Shown: piece by piece, positions 1 to 8,260 of the stretch
Layout: every line of letters starts with the position of its first letter
Numbering within the stretch: position 1 is the stretch's first letter
From: Nostoc calcicola FACHB-3891
GTDB lineage: Bacteria > Cyanobacteriota > Cyanobacteriia > Cyanobacteriales > Nostocaceae
Reading direction: 5' to 3'
Assembly: GCF_014697355.1 (NCBI RefSeq)
Contig: NZ_JACJRQ010000043.1
Location: 1-59,009 of the forward strand
DNA length: 59,009 nucleotides
The notes under the pieces: model-generated
Database searches by the model: none
What the model was told of the DNA's origin: nothing
Seen by the model: only the letters and a program-made list of their open reading frames with translations
Translations under genes and position numbers: made by a program

Positions 1-47
1 TTGATCCTCTCCCACTGGTCATCTCGCAGCGCATAACGTCGAGTCAT
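1..47 (-). CDS. IS5-family transposase, N-terminal fragment (partial)
   Basis: Reading leftward from ATG at 47-45 the product begins MTRRYALRDDQWERI, the usual start of short IS5/IS1031-type transposases (DUF4096-like N-terminal helix-turn-helix). It runs off the window after 15 codons. The matching C-terminus of such a transposase lies at 58909-59007 in the same orientation. The DDE catalytic core is not in the window, so integrity cannot be judged. Confidence 0.8.
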   Translation of the reverse strand, partial: MTRRYALRDDQWERI

Positions 48-114
48 TATTTTTCTATTTGCTTAATCCCAAGCATCACTGACTCCAGTTTACCTAATTG
101 ATGACATGCCCTAA
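1..114 (-). mobile_element. IS5-family insertion sequence, 5' (transposase start) end, cut by the window edge
   Basis: The outer end is an inverted repeat at 97-114 that, read on the minus strand, matches the repeat at 58897-58914 at 17 of 18 positions (TTAGGGC, A or G, then TGTCATCAAT). Between it and base 48 lies the transposase leader. The flanking bases are TAA here and TTA at the other end, so a perfect 3-bp target duplication is not visible; both share TA. With the right-hand end this is most simply one IS crossing the joint of a circular molecule, its central part absent from the window. Confidence 0.8.
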
Positions 115-631
115 AATGGCGAAAATTTGTATTTCTTTATTTATAGAATGTTACCTTGGCGACAATATAACATTTCGCCAATTCAAAAATCTAAAATCTC
201 CTAAGTAGCAACCGTCAGCTTGGACAGACTAAACCTGAACAACTATAGTTTGAGTCACCCCCTCTTTGGATGGTCTACTGGTTAGTACAGTGTCTGTGAG
301 TTTATTTGCAAATAGTTGTCTTGGCAATAATACAAAGTGTCAGCAATACGTATTTTCGCCAATTCAAAATAAAAGCAGCATACCTTAACACCTAAATTTC
401 ACGACTGCATAGGCGATCGCCGGATTGCCGCAGATGGTAAAAATGCTCAGAAAAGGAGAAAAGGACTAAAGTAAGAAACTTCAGCATTTAATTTCTTACC
501 GATAGTTTTCAAACCAAGTAGCAGCAGTGCTTTTGAGAGCCAATGCTGTTCGCCCTTCTTGCGACACATTGGCTTAAAAGTTGCTTAATTTAAAAAAACT
601 TTGTCAGCCGAATGATGTGCCGTTTCTGATT
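115..631. other. Non-coding region with short degenerate repeats
   Basis: No supported gene. A 15-bp direct repeat, TTCGCCAATTCAAAA, occurs at 174-188 and 355-369; each copy follows an AT-rich stretch with GACAAT/GGCAATAA-like words, and an inverted GGCGAAAATTT lies at 118-128. Spaced repeats of this kind resemble transposase-binding sites at Tn7-like transposon ends, but no Tns gene is present. A HIP1 octamer lies near 413. The last ~100 bases lead into the 3' end of the SIR2-PfkB gene. Confidence 0.4.
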
Positions 632-2938
632 TCATAACAAGTCTTCTTTGATCCAAAACAATACTTGCTCACCAATTTCGCTGATTTTGTCAAATGCCTT
701 ACTCATATAGAGATCACGACACTTTTCTGATGCTATCTCAACAGCAAACTGTGTGCAAATCCGCATGAGAGTATGATTATCTTGTGTTGTTTTCCGAGTG
801 AATTCTTCGCCCATTTTTGCTAGAGCATAACAAAATGCTCCTCGAAATACATCGCCTGCACCAACTGTGCTTTGTATCTCCCTTTGATTTTCAGTGTTAT
901 CTTCTTTTTTCTCAGGTGGATTATATTTTGCGGAAGGCTGACAATAAATAGAGCGTGCTGTATTCAGATCGATAGCTAAAGCTCCGTAATGATGAAGTGT
1001 AGTAATCAACCAGCGTCTGGAGCTATCTCTTGCAACCCATTTACGTCCTTCTTCAATCCATTCGGGTTCTACATTAAACCATCCCCCACTTTCGTCACAT
1101 GAGCGTAACATTTCTTCAATAGCTTGAGTCTCATGCTCAAATTCAGCAGTAAAAAAATCATCTCTTGCAAATCTTTCTAATTCTCCCTCTGACTTGACTT
1201 CATCTGGGAGAATATAACGTGCGAAAAATGGAAATGAGGCTGTGAGAATGTTTATATATGTATTGAGTTCCTTCTCAACAACCAAGCCTCTGCTGCCGCC
1301 ACCACCAGTTTCGTAGATTATGTCTACATCAGGGCGTTTGGTAATCAAATCGTCAAAGATGTGGCGATGATCTACTAACGCGCCTTTTGTTGCCCCATCA
1401 CCATAGGGTTGAGCCAAGAACTTGTCGAAATAAACTATGCGTAAGTTTTTCTGATCGGGATGAAGTTGAACTTCAAGCTGTTCAAGCGATGGCTTATCCA
1501 ACGCCAGTTGCTTGAAACCGCGATCCATAAATATTCGCTGCCCAGGATATATTCCCCTGTGGCTCTTGCCATCATGTACAATCACGGTGGAGTGCCAAGT
1601 ATGTTCGGCGCTTCGACTGATACCATCAGTATTAATCCCGGATTGTTCACAAAAATCAAGTATCTCCTTCCCGAATAAATCATCTTCATTGACGATGGAG
1701 ATCATTGAGGCATCAAATACACATTCGGTGTCTAAAGAAGTAAAAGCCTTCACTGTTGTGAGTGAGGCTCCTCCTGGATATTCGTCAGCTTCAAATCTTA
1801 AATTACGCCTACCCTGCGTAGGTAACATATATCTTACATCTCTAGGTTTTGTAAGACCTGCTCCACCCAGATACTGTAACCGACCAATCGTGTTATGTGC
1901 AGCTAATCCAAGTGCTACAAATCGAGGTGCTCGAATTAGTTTTTGTTGATCAGCAAATTCATCAACTTTATCGTGGTATTTATTTGCAAAGTCTGGGAAT
2001 AGATTCATTAATGCATAAGCAGCACCAACATAGTAATGTTCTTTTCTTGCTGTTTCTGGCATATTGATATGTAAAGGGATAATCTCTAAATTTTGCAAGT
2101 TAAGACGATCATCCGAACTAAGACCAAAACTGACATAATACGCTTTACGGTTTGGATTTACCACTGCGGACTCACGTAGGGCTGCTATGAATGGCAAATC
2201 TAGGGAACTCATTGATTTCCCAACAATTAGGAGCGTTTGATCTAAGGCTTTAATTACAGGTGGATTTTTAGATTGTTTTAGCTCTGATAAGCAATTATTA
2301 TAGTCTGCCCCCGAAATAAGTACTGTTGTTTCTGGATGAACAGCTAAATCCTCAGTAGTAAAACTATAGTGGCTCTCAAAGCCGTTGTCCGGCTTCAAAG
2401 AACCGTTCAGCTTGTAAATGGGTGTATGCTTTGAGTGTCTCTGTGGTGCATTTCTAACAATTGCTTCCCAGTTAGAGTGCTGCCGAGCAAAAGCACGCTC
2501 AATCTGCAAATCATAATTAGTTGTGACAATGGCGTTTGGGTTTAAATCAACCAACAGATCGTGTAGTGGGCTTGGTTCTGTATAAGGAAGTAATTCTTTA
2601 TTCAGTTCGTCTAGCAGCTTTTGACGTGCTTCTTCGCGAGCACACACTGATTGAATGATAACGAACGGATCTAGGTCATAGGTTGGATTGTCAAAGGGGA
2701 GTTCAGCACCAATAGGCGTTAGCTCTGGAAGAATTCGTTTAACTGCCCGTTCCCAGCCGACAGGATCTTTCTCCTTATCGGAGTTTTGATGTGCCTGTAA
2801 AAGATATGAAAAACGTGTAAGACTATTACCGACAATGATCGTCAAAGCATTATTTTGCAAAGCCTGGTTCAAGTCCGACCGAGCAATTTGAACCTGCGAT
2901 GAATCATTGGTAAAGGTTTTTGAGGAAATGAGCCACAT
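632..2938 (-). CDS. SIR2-like domain fused to a PfkB-family (ribokinase-like) kinase
   Basis: 768-residue two-domain protein. Residues ~20-300 resemble SIR2-like domains of bacterial immunity proteins: glycine turn IIVGN (34-38), TTNYD (139-143), KLNGS (176-180), and an IVGKSMSSLD stretch (~238-247) where family members have GYSxxD. The GAG motif is absent and the usual catalytic His of KxHGS is Asn, so NAD hydrolysis is doubtful while nucleotide binding is plausible. Residues ~338-765 are a PfkB kinase: PGGAS (388-392) and the anion-hole/catalytic TVGAGD with Asp696. PfkB enzymes phosphorylate sugars or nucleosides from ATP; this substrate is unknown. It lies 42 bp downstream of the phosphatase gene, evidently one operon. 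A purine-rich GAAGAACGAG precedes the ATG. The fusion is not one I recognise as a described system. Confidence 0.85.
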   Translation of the reverse strand: MWLISSKTFTNDSSQVQIARSDLNQALQNNALTIIVGNSLTRFSYLLQAHQNSDKEKDPVGWERAVKRILPELTPIGAELPFDNPTYDLDPFVIIQSVCAREEARQKLLDELNKELLPYTEPSPLHDLLVDLNPNAIVTTNYDLQIERAFARQHSNWEAIVRNAPQRHSKHTPIYKLNGSLKPDNGFESHYSFTTEDLAVHPETTVLISGADYNNCLSELKQSKNPPVIKALDQTLLIVGKSMSSLDLPFIAALRESAVVNPNRKAYYVSFGLSSDDRLNLQNLEIIPLHINMPETARKEHYYVGAAYALMNLFPDFANKYHDKVDEFADQQKLIRAPRFVALGLAAHNTIGRLQYLGGAGLTKPRDVRYMLPTQGRRNLRFEADEYPGGASLTTVKAFTSLDTECVFDASMISIVNEDDLFGKEILDFCEQSGINTDGISRSAEHTWHSTVIVHDGKSHRGIYPGQRIFMDRGFKQLALDKPSLEQLEVQLHPDQKNLRIVYFDKFLAQPYGDGATKGALVDHRHIFDDLITKRPDVDIIYETGGGGSRGLVVEKELNTYINILTASFPFFARYILPDEVKSEGELERFARDDFFTAEFEHETQAIEEMLRSCDESGGWFNVEPEWIEEGRKWVARDSSRRWLITTLHHYGALAIDLNTARSIYCQPSAKYNPPEKKEDNTENQREIQSTVGAGDVFRGAFCYALAKMGEEFTRKTTQDNHTLMRICTQFAVEIASEKCRDLYMSKAFDKISEIGEQVLFWIKEDLL

Positions 2939-2980
2939 TATCTCGTTCTTCTTCCTAAAGAGTAAATATAAAATACGATA

Positions 2981-3946
2981 CTAGATGTAATTGTGGATAA
3001 TTTGTAGTAAATTATTATGTATTTGTCTATTTGTTACAAGCAAGCCTCGATTTTCAGTAAGTAGCTCACCTTTAGAAAAATTTAGCTCTTTACCATCTAA
3101 ATCAGTTACACACCCACCTGCTTCCCGAACAATAAGTTCACCTGCCACATGATCCCAAACTTTTTCGCGATTGTCTGTATCGGTTGCGTAGCGAAGAAAT
3201 AAATCAATCTGACCATCAGCAACAGCAACGTATTTAGCTTGACTGCTAATCTGCATAATTGTTCCATTAATCTGATTGTTAGAAAACAAACGCTCTACAG
3301 CTTTCCGGTCTAAGTGACGCACGTCTCCCAGAGCAATATGCACCCTTTGTAAGTCACTCTGTTTTGAAACTGAAAGAGTTCTACTTAAAGTTCCATCTAA
3401 TGACTCTAGCACTGCACCTTGATTCTTCTGTGCAATCGCCATAGCTCCTATTACTTCCCGATTAAAGGGCATCAATGGGCAAACCAAAGCTGACAATACT
3501 GGTTGACCAGCGATGACTAGTGCAATAGCGATCGCGAATTGATCTCCCTTAAAAAAACCTCGTGTTCCATCAACAGGATCAATAATCCAGGTACGTCTAT
3601 TGTCTTGCTTTGGCTGGTGGCTCAACCAGTGTTTAATTTCATTAATTGTTACAGGGCAATTTAAAGCTTGACTGGCATAATATGCTAACCAGTGTTTTTG
3701 CTCTGTGTTAATAAGGGCTCTAAAATCCGCTACTGTTTCTTCTGTTATTATTGAATCTTCTGAAAAATACTTGGCGATGCGGTGGAGAATTACCGCTTGC
3801 GAACATAAGTCTGCGATGGAAACAGGATCTCGATCTGCTTTATACATCAAGTTTGACTGTATATCACTGTGTAGAGTCAGACACACATGGGCCGCTTCCC
3901 GTCCTGCTTCGCGTATAACTTTTTGTTCAAGTTCGCCAATAATCAT
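2981..3946 (-). CDS. Inositol-monophosphatase-superfamily phosphatase (CysQ/PAP-phosphatase-like)
   Basis: 321 residues with the full metal-binding set of the FIG/IMPase superfamily: EE at 69-70 in ITEETVAD, DPVDGT at 123-128, and WDHVAG at 264-269. Overall layout is closest to 3'(2'),5'-bisphosphate nucleotidases (CysQ/HAL2), which dephosphorylate PAP/PAPS; some relatives act on inositol phosphate, fructose bisphosphate or NADP. Soluble, no signal peptide. It is the first gene of a minus-strand operon with the SIR2-PfkB fusion, an odd pairing of kinase and phosphatase. Divergent from the nSTAND1 gene at 4163, with 216 bp AT-rich DNA between that probably holds both promoters. No broken motif seen. 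Exact substrate not predictable from sequence alone. Confidence 0.85.
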   Translation of the reverse strand: MIIGELEQKVIREAGREAAHVCLTLHSDIQSNLMYKADRDPVSIADLCSQAVILHRIAKYFSEDSIITEETVADFRALINTEQKHWLAYYASQALNCPVTINEIKHWLSHQPKQDNRRTWIIDPVDGTRGFFKGDQFAIAIALVIAGQPVLSALVCPLMPFNREVIGAMAIAQKNQGAVLESLDGTLSRTLSVSKQSDLQRVHIALGDVRHLDRKAVERLFSNNQINGTIMQISSQAKYVAVADGQIDLFLRYATDTDNREKVWDHVAGELIVREAGGCVTDLDGKELNFSKGELLTENRGLLVTNRQIHNNLLQIIHNYI

Positions 3947-4162
3947 TTTTTTTACCTGGTTTTATTCCATAAGTCTTGGATACTTAATATGAGTCAGACC
4001 TTTGGAACTCATCAAGGGATAAATAGACACATGAGGCTGATAATATTTCGTCATTTAAATATTTTATTTATATCAAAAAAAGAAATGTATTTATTGAATA
4101 TGTGTTTTATTATTTACGTAATAAACCGTACAAGCTCTATCAGTGCATGACGAGAAAGTAGC

Positions 4163-6958
4163 ATGATACTGATTCATCTTCTAACCCGACAGATGCTCCC
4201 TGGTATATCTACAGATTGCCTGCATGATATTATACTTAAAACTTGGGAAAATAATTATCAAAAATATAGAGAAAATTTATACTTGGATGCTTTTCAACAG
4301 GCAGTTGAAGAGGAGGAACGGCTCTTAGCCAGTAGTACTTCAAACAGCCTGATTTTGATTGATAGAACTGTCTTCCTGGAATTACTGCAACAAAATTTGA
4401 ATAGGTTAACCGATAGGCAGCCTTACAACACATTGGAAGGTGATGCTTTTCGATATTTGCTGTCAAACATGATGCAGACAAATTCAGTACTTACTATCAA
4501 TGGGAATAATTTGGAATTAGGAAATTATGAGAGTATTGCCAATCATTTGGTCAAGTACGCTAGAAACATATTTTTGGCTCCCATCTTGAGCGATGAATAC
4601 CGTTTCATCATAAGATGCCAAAAATTAGTCGAGAATGAATTACCTAGAAGTGATGATGCCCAAAAGATAGCAGGTCAAATCCCTTCAATACTCGAAGCGT
4701 TAAAAGGATTCGTAAAACAACAAGAAGCGCATCAAATCCTTTCGACTAATCAGAAATTCAAGTGGCAAGGAGATTCACCATTCCCAGGGTTACGGGCATT
4801 TGAAAGTGAGGATGCCCTTATTTTTTTCGGACGTGAGCAGGAAACGAAGCATTTGATCAAGCTTCTACAGGAGAATCGCTTTGTTGCTATTGTTGGTGCG
4901 AGCGGTTCAGGAAAGTCTTCGCTTGTACGGGCAGGAATTGTACCGGGTATTAAAGATCGTTATGAGATAGTATACTTTACGCCGGGAGAATTTCGTAATG
5001 ATCCGTTTTTATCGTTAGCTGCTGCCTTTACAAATTTTTTGAAAGCGCAGCCAGCGATGGTAAGACGCAATTTGGAGCAGATCCTGGATGCCAATCCAAC
5101 AGTGCCACGCGAACTAGCAGAAACCTTGGAAAATAACCCAAGTAAGTTGGAAGATTTGTGTGCAACATTACTAAATGGTAAAGACGAATTTCTATTGCTA
5201 GTTGACCAGTTTGAAGAGCTATTTACATTGGTTAAGAACTCAAATTTACAAAACCAATTTGTAAACCTGCTGGCAAAGGTGCAAGAAGCCAGCCACTTTC
5301 GTGTCCTGATTACTATGCGTAGTGAGTTTTACCATAACTTTTTGGAGCTAAGTGAACTCCCATCTGAATTATTAAACCGTGGACAGTACTCACTAAAACC
5401 TCCTAGTATGCAATCGCTATACGACATGATTTTGAAACCGACGCAGATCGCAGAACTAAAATTTGAGACAAATCTAGACCTAACCATCTTTGTTAGTGCT
5501 AGTGTTAATCCTGGCGCACTTCCGCTGATGGCATACACTCTTGAAGAGTTATATAAAAAAGCTAAAGAACGCAATGATTGCCGACTGACATTTGACGACT
5601 ATAATGCGATCGGTGGAGTCGAGGGTGCCATCGGTAGTCGAGCAGAAAAAACTTTTAGGAAACTTAGTGAAGCTGCCCAATACGCTCTACCAAAGGTATT
5701 TCAGGAATTGGTTGTTGTCAAAAAGCTAGGTGTAGCAACAAGAAAACGCGTACTTCTAGAGAAGGTGAAAAGCTCTAGTGGAGCAGAAGAATTGGTAGAT
5801 GCGTTGATCGAGGCTCGACTGCTCTTAACTGATAGTGAACCTGTTAGTAATAAACCAATTGTCGAAGTTGCTCATGAAGCTTTATTTTCTAGTTGGAAGA
5901 AATTGAAAGAGTGGATCGAGGAAACAGTTGGGTACTTATTTGTGCTTCAACAGATCGAAGAAGCTATTGAACTCTGGAAAACATACCGTGAAGACGAAAA
6001 GTACTTGTGGAAGGGCGATCGCCTGAAAGATGCTCAAACCATCGTCAGACGTTTAAGCCTAGAACTCAGACCAGATCAAGAGGAATTTTTGCAACCTGAA
6101 GTTGATCGACTGGAAGCAAAACTCCTTGATGACACATTGACACATATCAAGCGTGAAAGCATTGGGGAAGAACTGCACCACATTGGCGACACGCGACCAG
6201 GTGTGGGGGTGCGTAATTATGGTTTACCAGACATAAAATGGTGTAAAGTCCCAAGTGGTTTTGTTCAACTAGAAAAGGAAGAAGGCGAGTTCAAAGTTGA
6301 CTATTTTTACATAGCCAAATATGTCGTCACTTACAAACAATTTCAAACTTTCGTTGATCATCCCAACGGGTATGAGTGCAGTCAGTGGTGGAAAAACTTA
6401 GCACCTCAAAAGTTTCAGCTATCAATGCAGCCTTTTCGATATGACAACTACCCTCGCACAAATGTAAACTGGTTTGAAGCGATGGCATTTTGTGGATGGT
6501 TGACTGAAAATCTGCCCTGCGATGTGTTTCCAAAAGCAGAGGGAACCGATTGGGTTGTTCGTCTTCCAACAGAATGGGAGTGGCAACAAGCAGCAAGCGG
6601 AGGAGATACCCAAAGGGATTACCCTTGGGGAAACTGGTGCGAGAAAGAAATACGTTGTAACGATACACAGAGTGGGCTGGAAAGACCAACTGCTGTTGGT
6701 ATGTATCCACAGGGGATTTCTCCTGTCGATGCGTTAGATATGATAGGGAACGTTTCTGAATGGTGCCTAAATAGTTATGAAGTTCCACGACAAATCGATT
6801 TAACTAGCTATGAAAGGCGTTCCATCCGAGGTGGTGCATGGCGTTTTCGAGCGCAATCGCAAAACTTGAAGTATAGGGACTTTGCTAATTCTGCTAATCC
6901 AGCAAAACATATTGGTTTTAGGGTGGTATATGCTCCAAGGGTAAATGTATCTTGTTAA
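4163..6958 (+). CDS. nSTAND1 NTPase with C-terminal FGE/C-type-lectin-like domain
   Basis: 931 residues. The N-terminal ~200 residues are helical and unrecognised (adaptor or effector position). The nSTAND1 signature follows: SPFPGLRAF (205-213), FFGRE (221-225), Walker A GASGSGKSS (245-253), then a Walker B-like LLLVDQFEELF (~350). Residues ~690-925 form a formylglycine-generating-enzyme-like domain (GNVSEWC, RGGAW, GFRVVYAP). The cysteine pair that makes FGE an oxidase is missing after RGGAW, so the domain is more likely a ligand-binding C-type-lectin fold. STAND proteins are signal-activated switches in bacterial immunity; this architecture belongs to the EAD-linked conflict systems of cyanobacteria. 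Neighbouring EAD1 proteins on the opposite strand are candidate partners. A start at 4163 lacks a strong Shine-Dalgarno. Confidence 0.85.
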   Translation: MILIHLLTRQMLPGISTDCLHDIILKTWENNYQKYRENLYLDAFQQAVEEEERLLASSTSNSLILIDRTVFLELLQQNLNRLTDRQPYNTLEGDAFRYLLSNMMQTNSVLTINGNNLELGNYESIANHLVKYARNIFLAPILSDEYRFIIRCQKLVENELPRSDDAQKIAGQIPSILEALKGFVKQQEAHQILSTNQKFKWQGDSPFPGLRAFESEDALIFFGREQETKHLIKLLQENRFVAIVGASGSGKSSLVRAGIVPGIKDRYEIVYFTPGEFRNDPFLSLAAAFTNFLKAQPAMVRRNLEQILDANPTVPRELAETLENNPSKLEDLCATLLNGKDEFLLLVDQFEELFTLVKNSNLQNQFVNLLAKVQEASHFRVLITMRSEFYHNFLELSELPSELLNRGQYSLKPPSMQSLYDMILKPTQIAELKFETNLDLTIFVSASVNPGALPLMAYTLEELYKKAKERNDCRLTFDDYNAIGGVEGAIGSRAEKTFRKLSEAAQYALPKVFQELVVVKKLGVATRKRVLLEKVKSSSGAEELVDALIEARLLLTDSEPVSNKPIVEVAHEALFSSWKKLKEWIEETVGYLFVLQQIEEAIELWKTYREDEKYLWKGDRLKDAQTIVRRLSLELRPDQEEFLQPEVDRLEAKLLDDTLTHIKRESIGEELHHIGDTRPGVGVRNYGLPDIKWCKVPSGFVQLEKEEGEFKVDYFYIAKYVVTYKQFQTFVDHPNGYECSQWWKNLAPQKFQLSMQPFRYDNYPRTNVNWFEAMAFCGWLTENLPCDVFPKAEGTDWVVRLPTEWEWQQAASGGDTQRDYPWGNWCEKEIRCNDTQSGLERPTAVGMYPQGISPVDALDMIGNVSEWCLNSYEVPRQIDLTSYERRSIRGGAWRFRAQSQNLKYRDFANSANPAKHIGFRVVYAPRVNVSC

Positions 6959-7001
6959 TAAGGTAGAAATTCCGTAAGAGGTATCTAAGCAGTAAAAAAA
7001 T

Positions 7002-8072
7002 TCATGGTTTAGGCATAACATCACATACCACCCGAAAGCTTATGCGGTCGTTACCTTGACTAGGGTCATATTTGTAGCGATACCCAGAACGACAGCCTTC
7101 TGGGGGAGTATACCACGAACCACCGCGCAGCAGTCGTCTTTGATGATTGTCATTGCCTAGCCAGGGGCTACCATCTTTGGGTGCTCCTTGATAATTGTCA
7201 TGCCAGGTATCTGCACACCACTCCCAAAGATTACCGTGCATATCGTATAAACCAAAAAAATTAGGTGGAAAACTTCCTACTGGGGTAGTTCTTCTTCGAT
7301 ATTCTCCTTTGGGAGCATTACTGTAAGTGTAGGCACCATTATAATTTGCTAAATCAGTCGTAATGGTTTCTCCAAAATAAAAAGGTGTAGTCTTACCTGC
7401 ACGACAAGCATATTCCCATTCTACTTCTGAAGGGAGACGATATTGTTTGCCACTGTACTGGGAAAGGCGATCGCAAAACTCCACCGCTTCATACCAAGAC
7501 ACTTTCTCAACTGGTTGATTATCACCTGCAAATCCAGAGGGGTTTAGATTTAGTTCGTAATTCACTTGAGGTAAAAAAGCGGCTACTATCTCCCATTGTT
7601 CTTGGGTGATAAGGTATTTTCCCATAAAGAAGGGTTGAATCGTTACTTCGTGTTGGGGACGTTCATACTCCTGACTTTCTTTCTCATTTTTTGGCGAACC
7701 CATTCTAAACACACCACCAGGGATGGCGACCATCTCTAAAGTTCGACCATAACCCAAATCCTCCTTTAATGGAGAAGAGTTTTGTGTTGCAGTAATTTCA
7801 GGTAAAAAATTTTTATATTCTTCAGCTACTTGCTTCAAATTAGAATTTTCAGGATTTGTTATTAACGCAGCATCAATCAATTCATGAATACGATTTTGGC
7901 GGTCAAGCTTTTGTACTACTGCTAAGATAATCTTTTCAAAATGTGGATAATTAGGAATATCTGCTTCAGGTATGTTCATCTTATATAACAGCATCCTCTT
8001 AAATTCAGAAATTGTAAAAGCAAACTTTATTGCCTTGGTTATTTTCTCTAACATCATTCCATCTAAACTCAT
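7002..8072 (-). CDS. EAD1 domain protein with FGE-like domain
   Basis: 356 residues. Residues ~8-92 look like effector-associated domain 1 (EAD1), a helical adaptor that pairs STAND sensors with effectors through like-with-like contacts. Residues ~105-350 are an FGE-sulfatase domain: opening VAIPGGVFRMGS, then RLPSEVEWEYACRAG, GNLWEWC, LLRGGSW and FRVV. After RGGSW only one cysteine is present (PPEGC), not the CxxxxC pair of active FGE, so oxidase activity is unlikely and a binding role is favoured. Its stop faces the nSTAND1 stop across 43 bp, and it shares EAD1 with the next gene upstream. Likely co-transcribed with the genes at 8261-11184, though the 188-bp gap may hold its own promoter. 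Confidence 0.85.
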   Translation of the reverse strand: MSLDGMMLEKITKAIKFAFTISEFKRMLLYKMNIPEADIPNYPHFEKIILAVVQKLDRQNRIHELIDAALITNPENSNLKQVAEEYKNFLPEITATQNSSPLKEDLGYGRTLEMVAIPGGVFRMGSPKNEKESQEYERPQHEVTIQPFFMGKYLITQEQWEIVAAFLPQVNYELNLNPSGFAGDNQPVEKVSWYEAVEFCDRLSQYSGKQYRLPSEVEWEYACRAGKTTPFYFGETITTDLANYNGAYTYSNAPKGEYRRRTTPVGSFPPNFFGLYDMHGNLWEWCADTWHDNYQGAPKDGSPWLGNDNHQRRLLRGGSWYTPPEGCRSGYRYKYDPSQGNDRISFRVVCDVMPKP

Positions 8073-8260
8073 AGATGGTTACTCCAAAATTAGTAAAATT
8101 TAAATTTTATAATCATTAAATATATGAGAACAGATTCACTTTTATTTTTTTTGGAAAAGTATTTGTTCTTCATTCACAAAATTTAATTAAAGTTTTTAGG
8201 AATCTATCTTCAAATTCAAAAAAATCAAAAATATCTAATTTATATGCTTAAAAGCATTGT

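Noticed and set aside
632..2938. Calling the SIR2-PfkB protein an active NADase
   Set aside because: GAG is absent and the usual catalytic His of the KxHGS motif is Asn, so activity cannot be claimed.
4163..8072. Diversity-generating retroelement with FGE-like variable proteins
   Set aside because: No reverse transcriptase, Avd gene or template repeat seen; the C-type-lectin-like domains alone are not enough.
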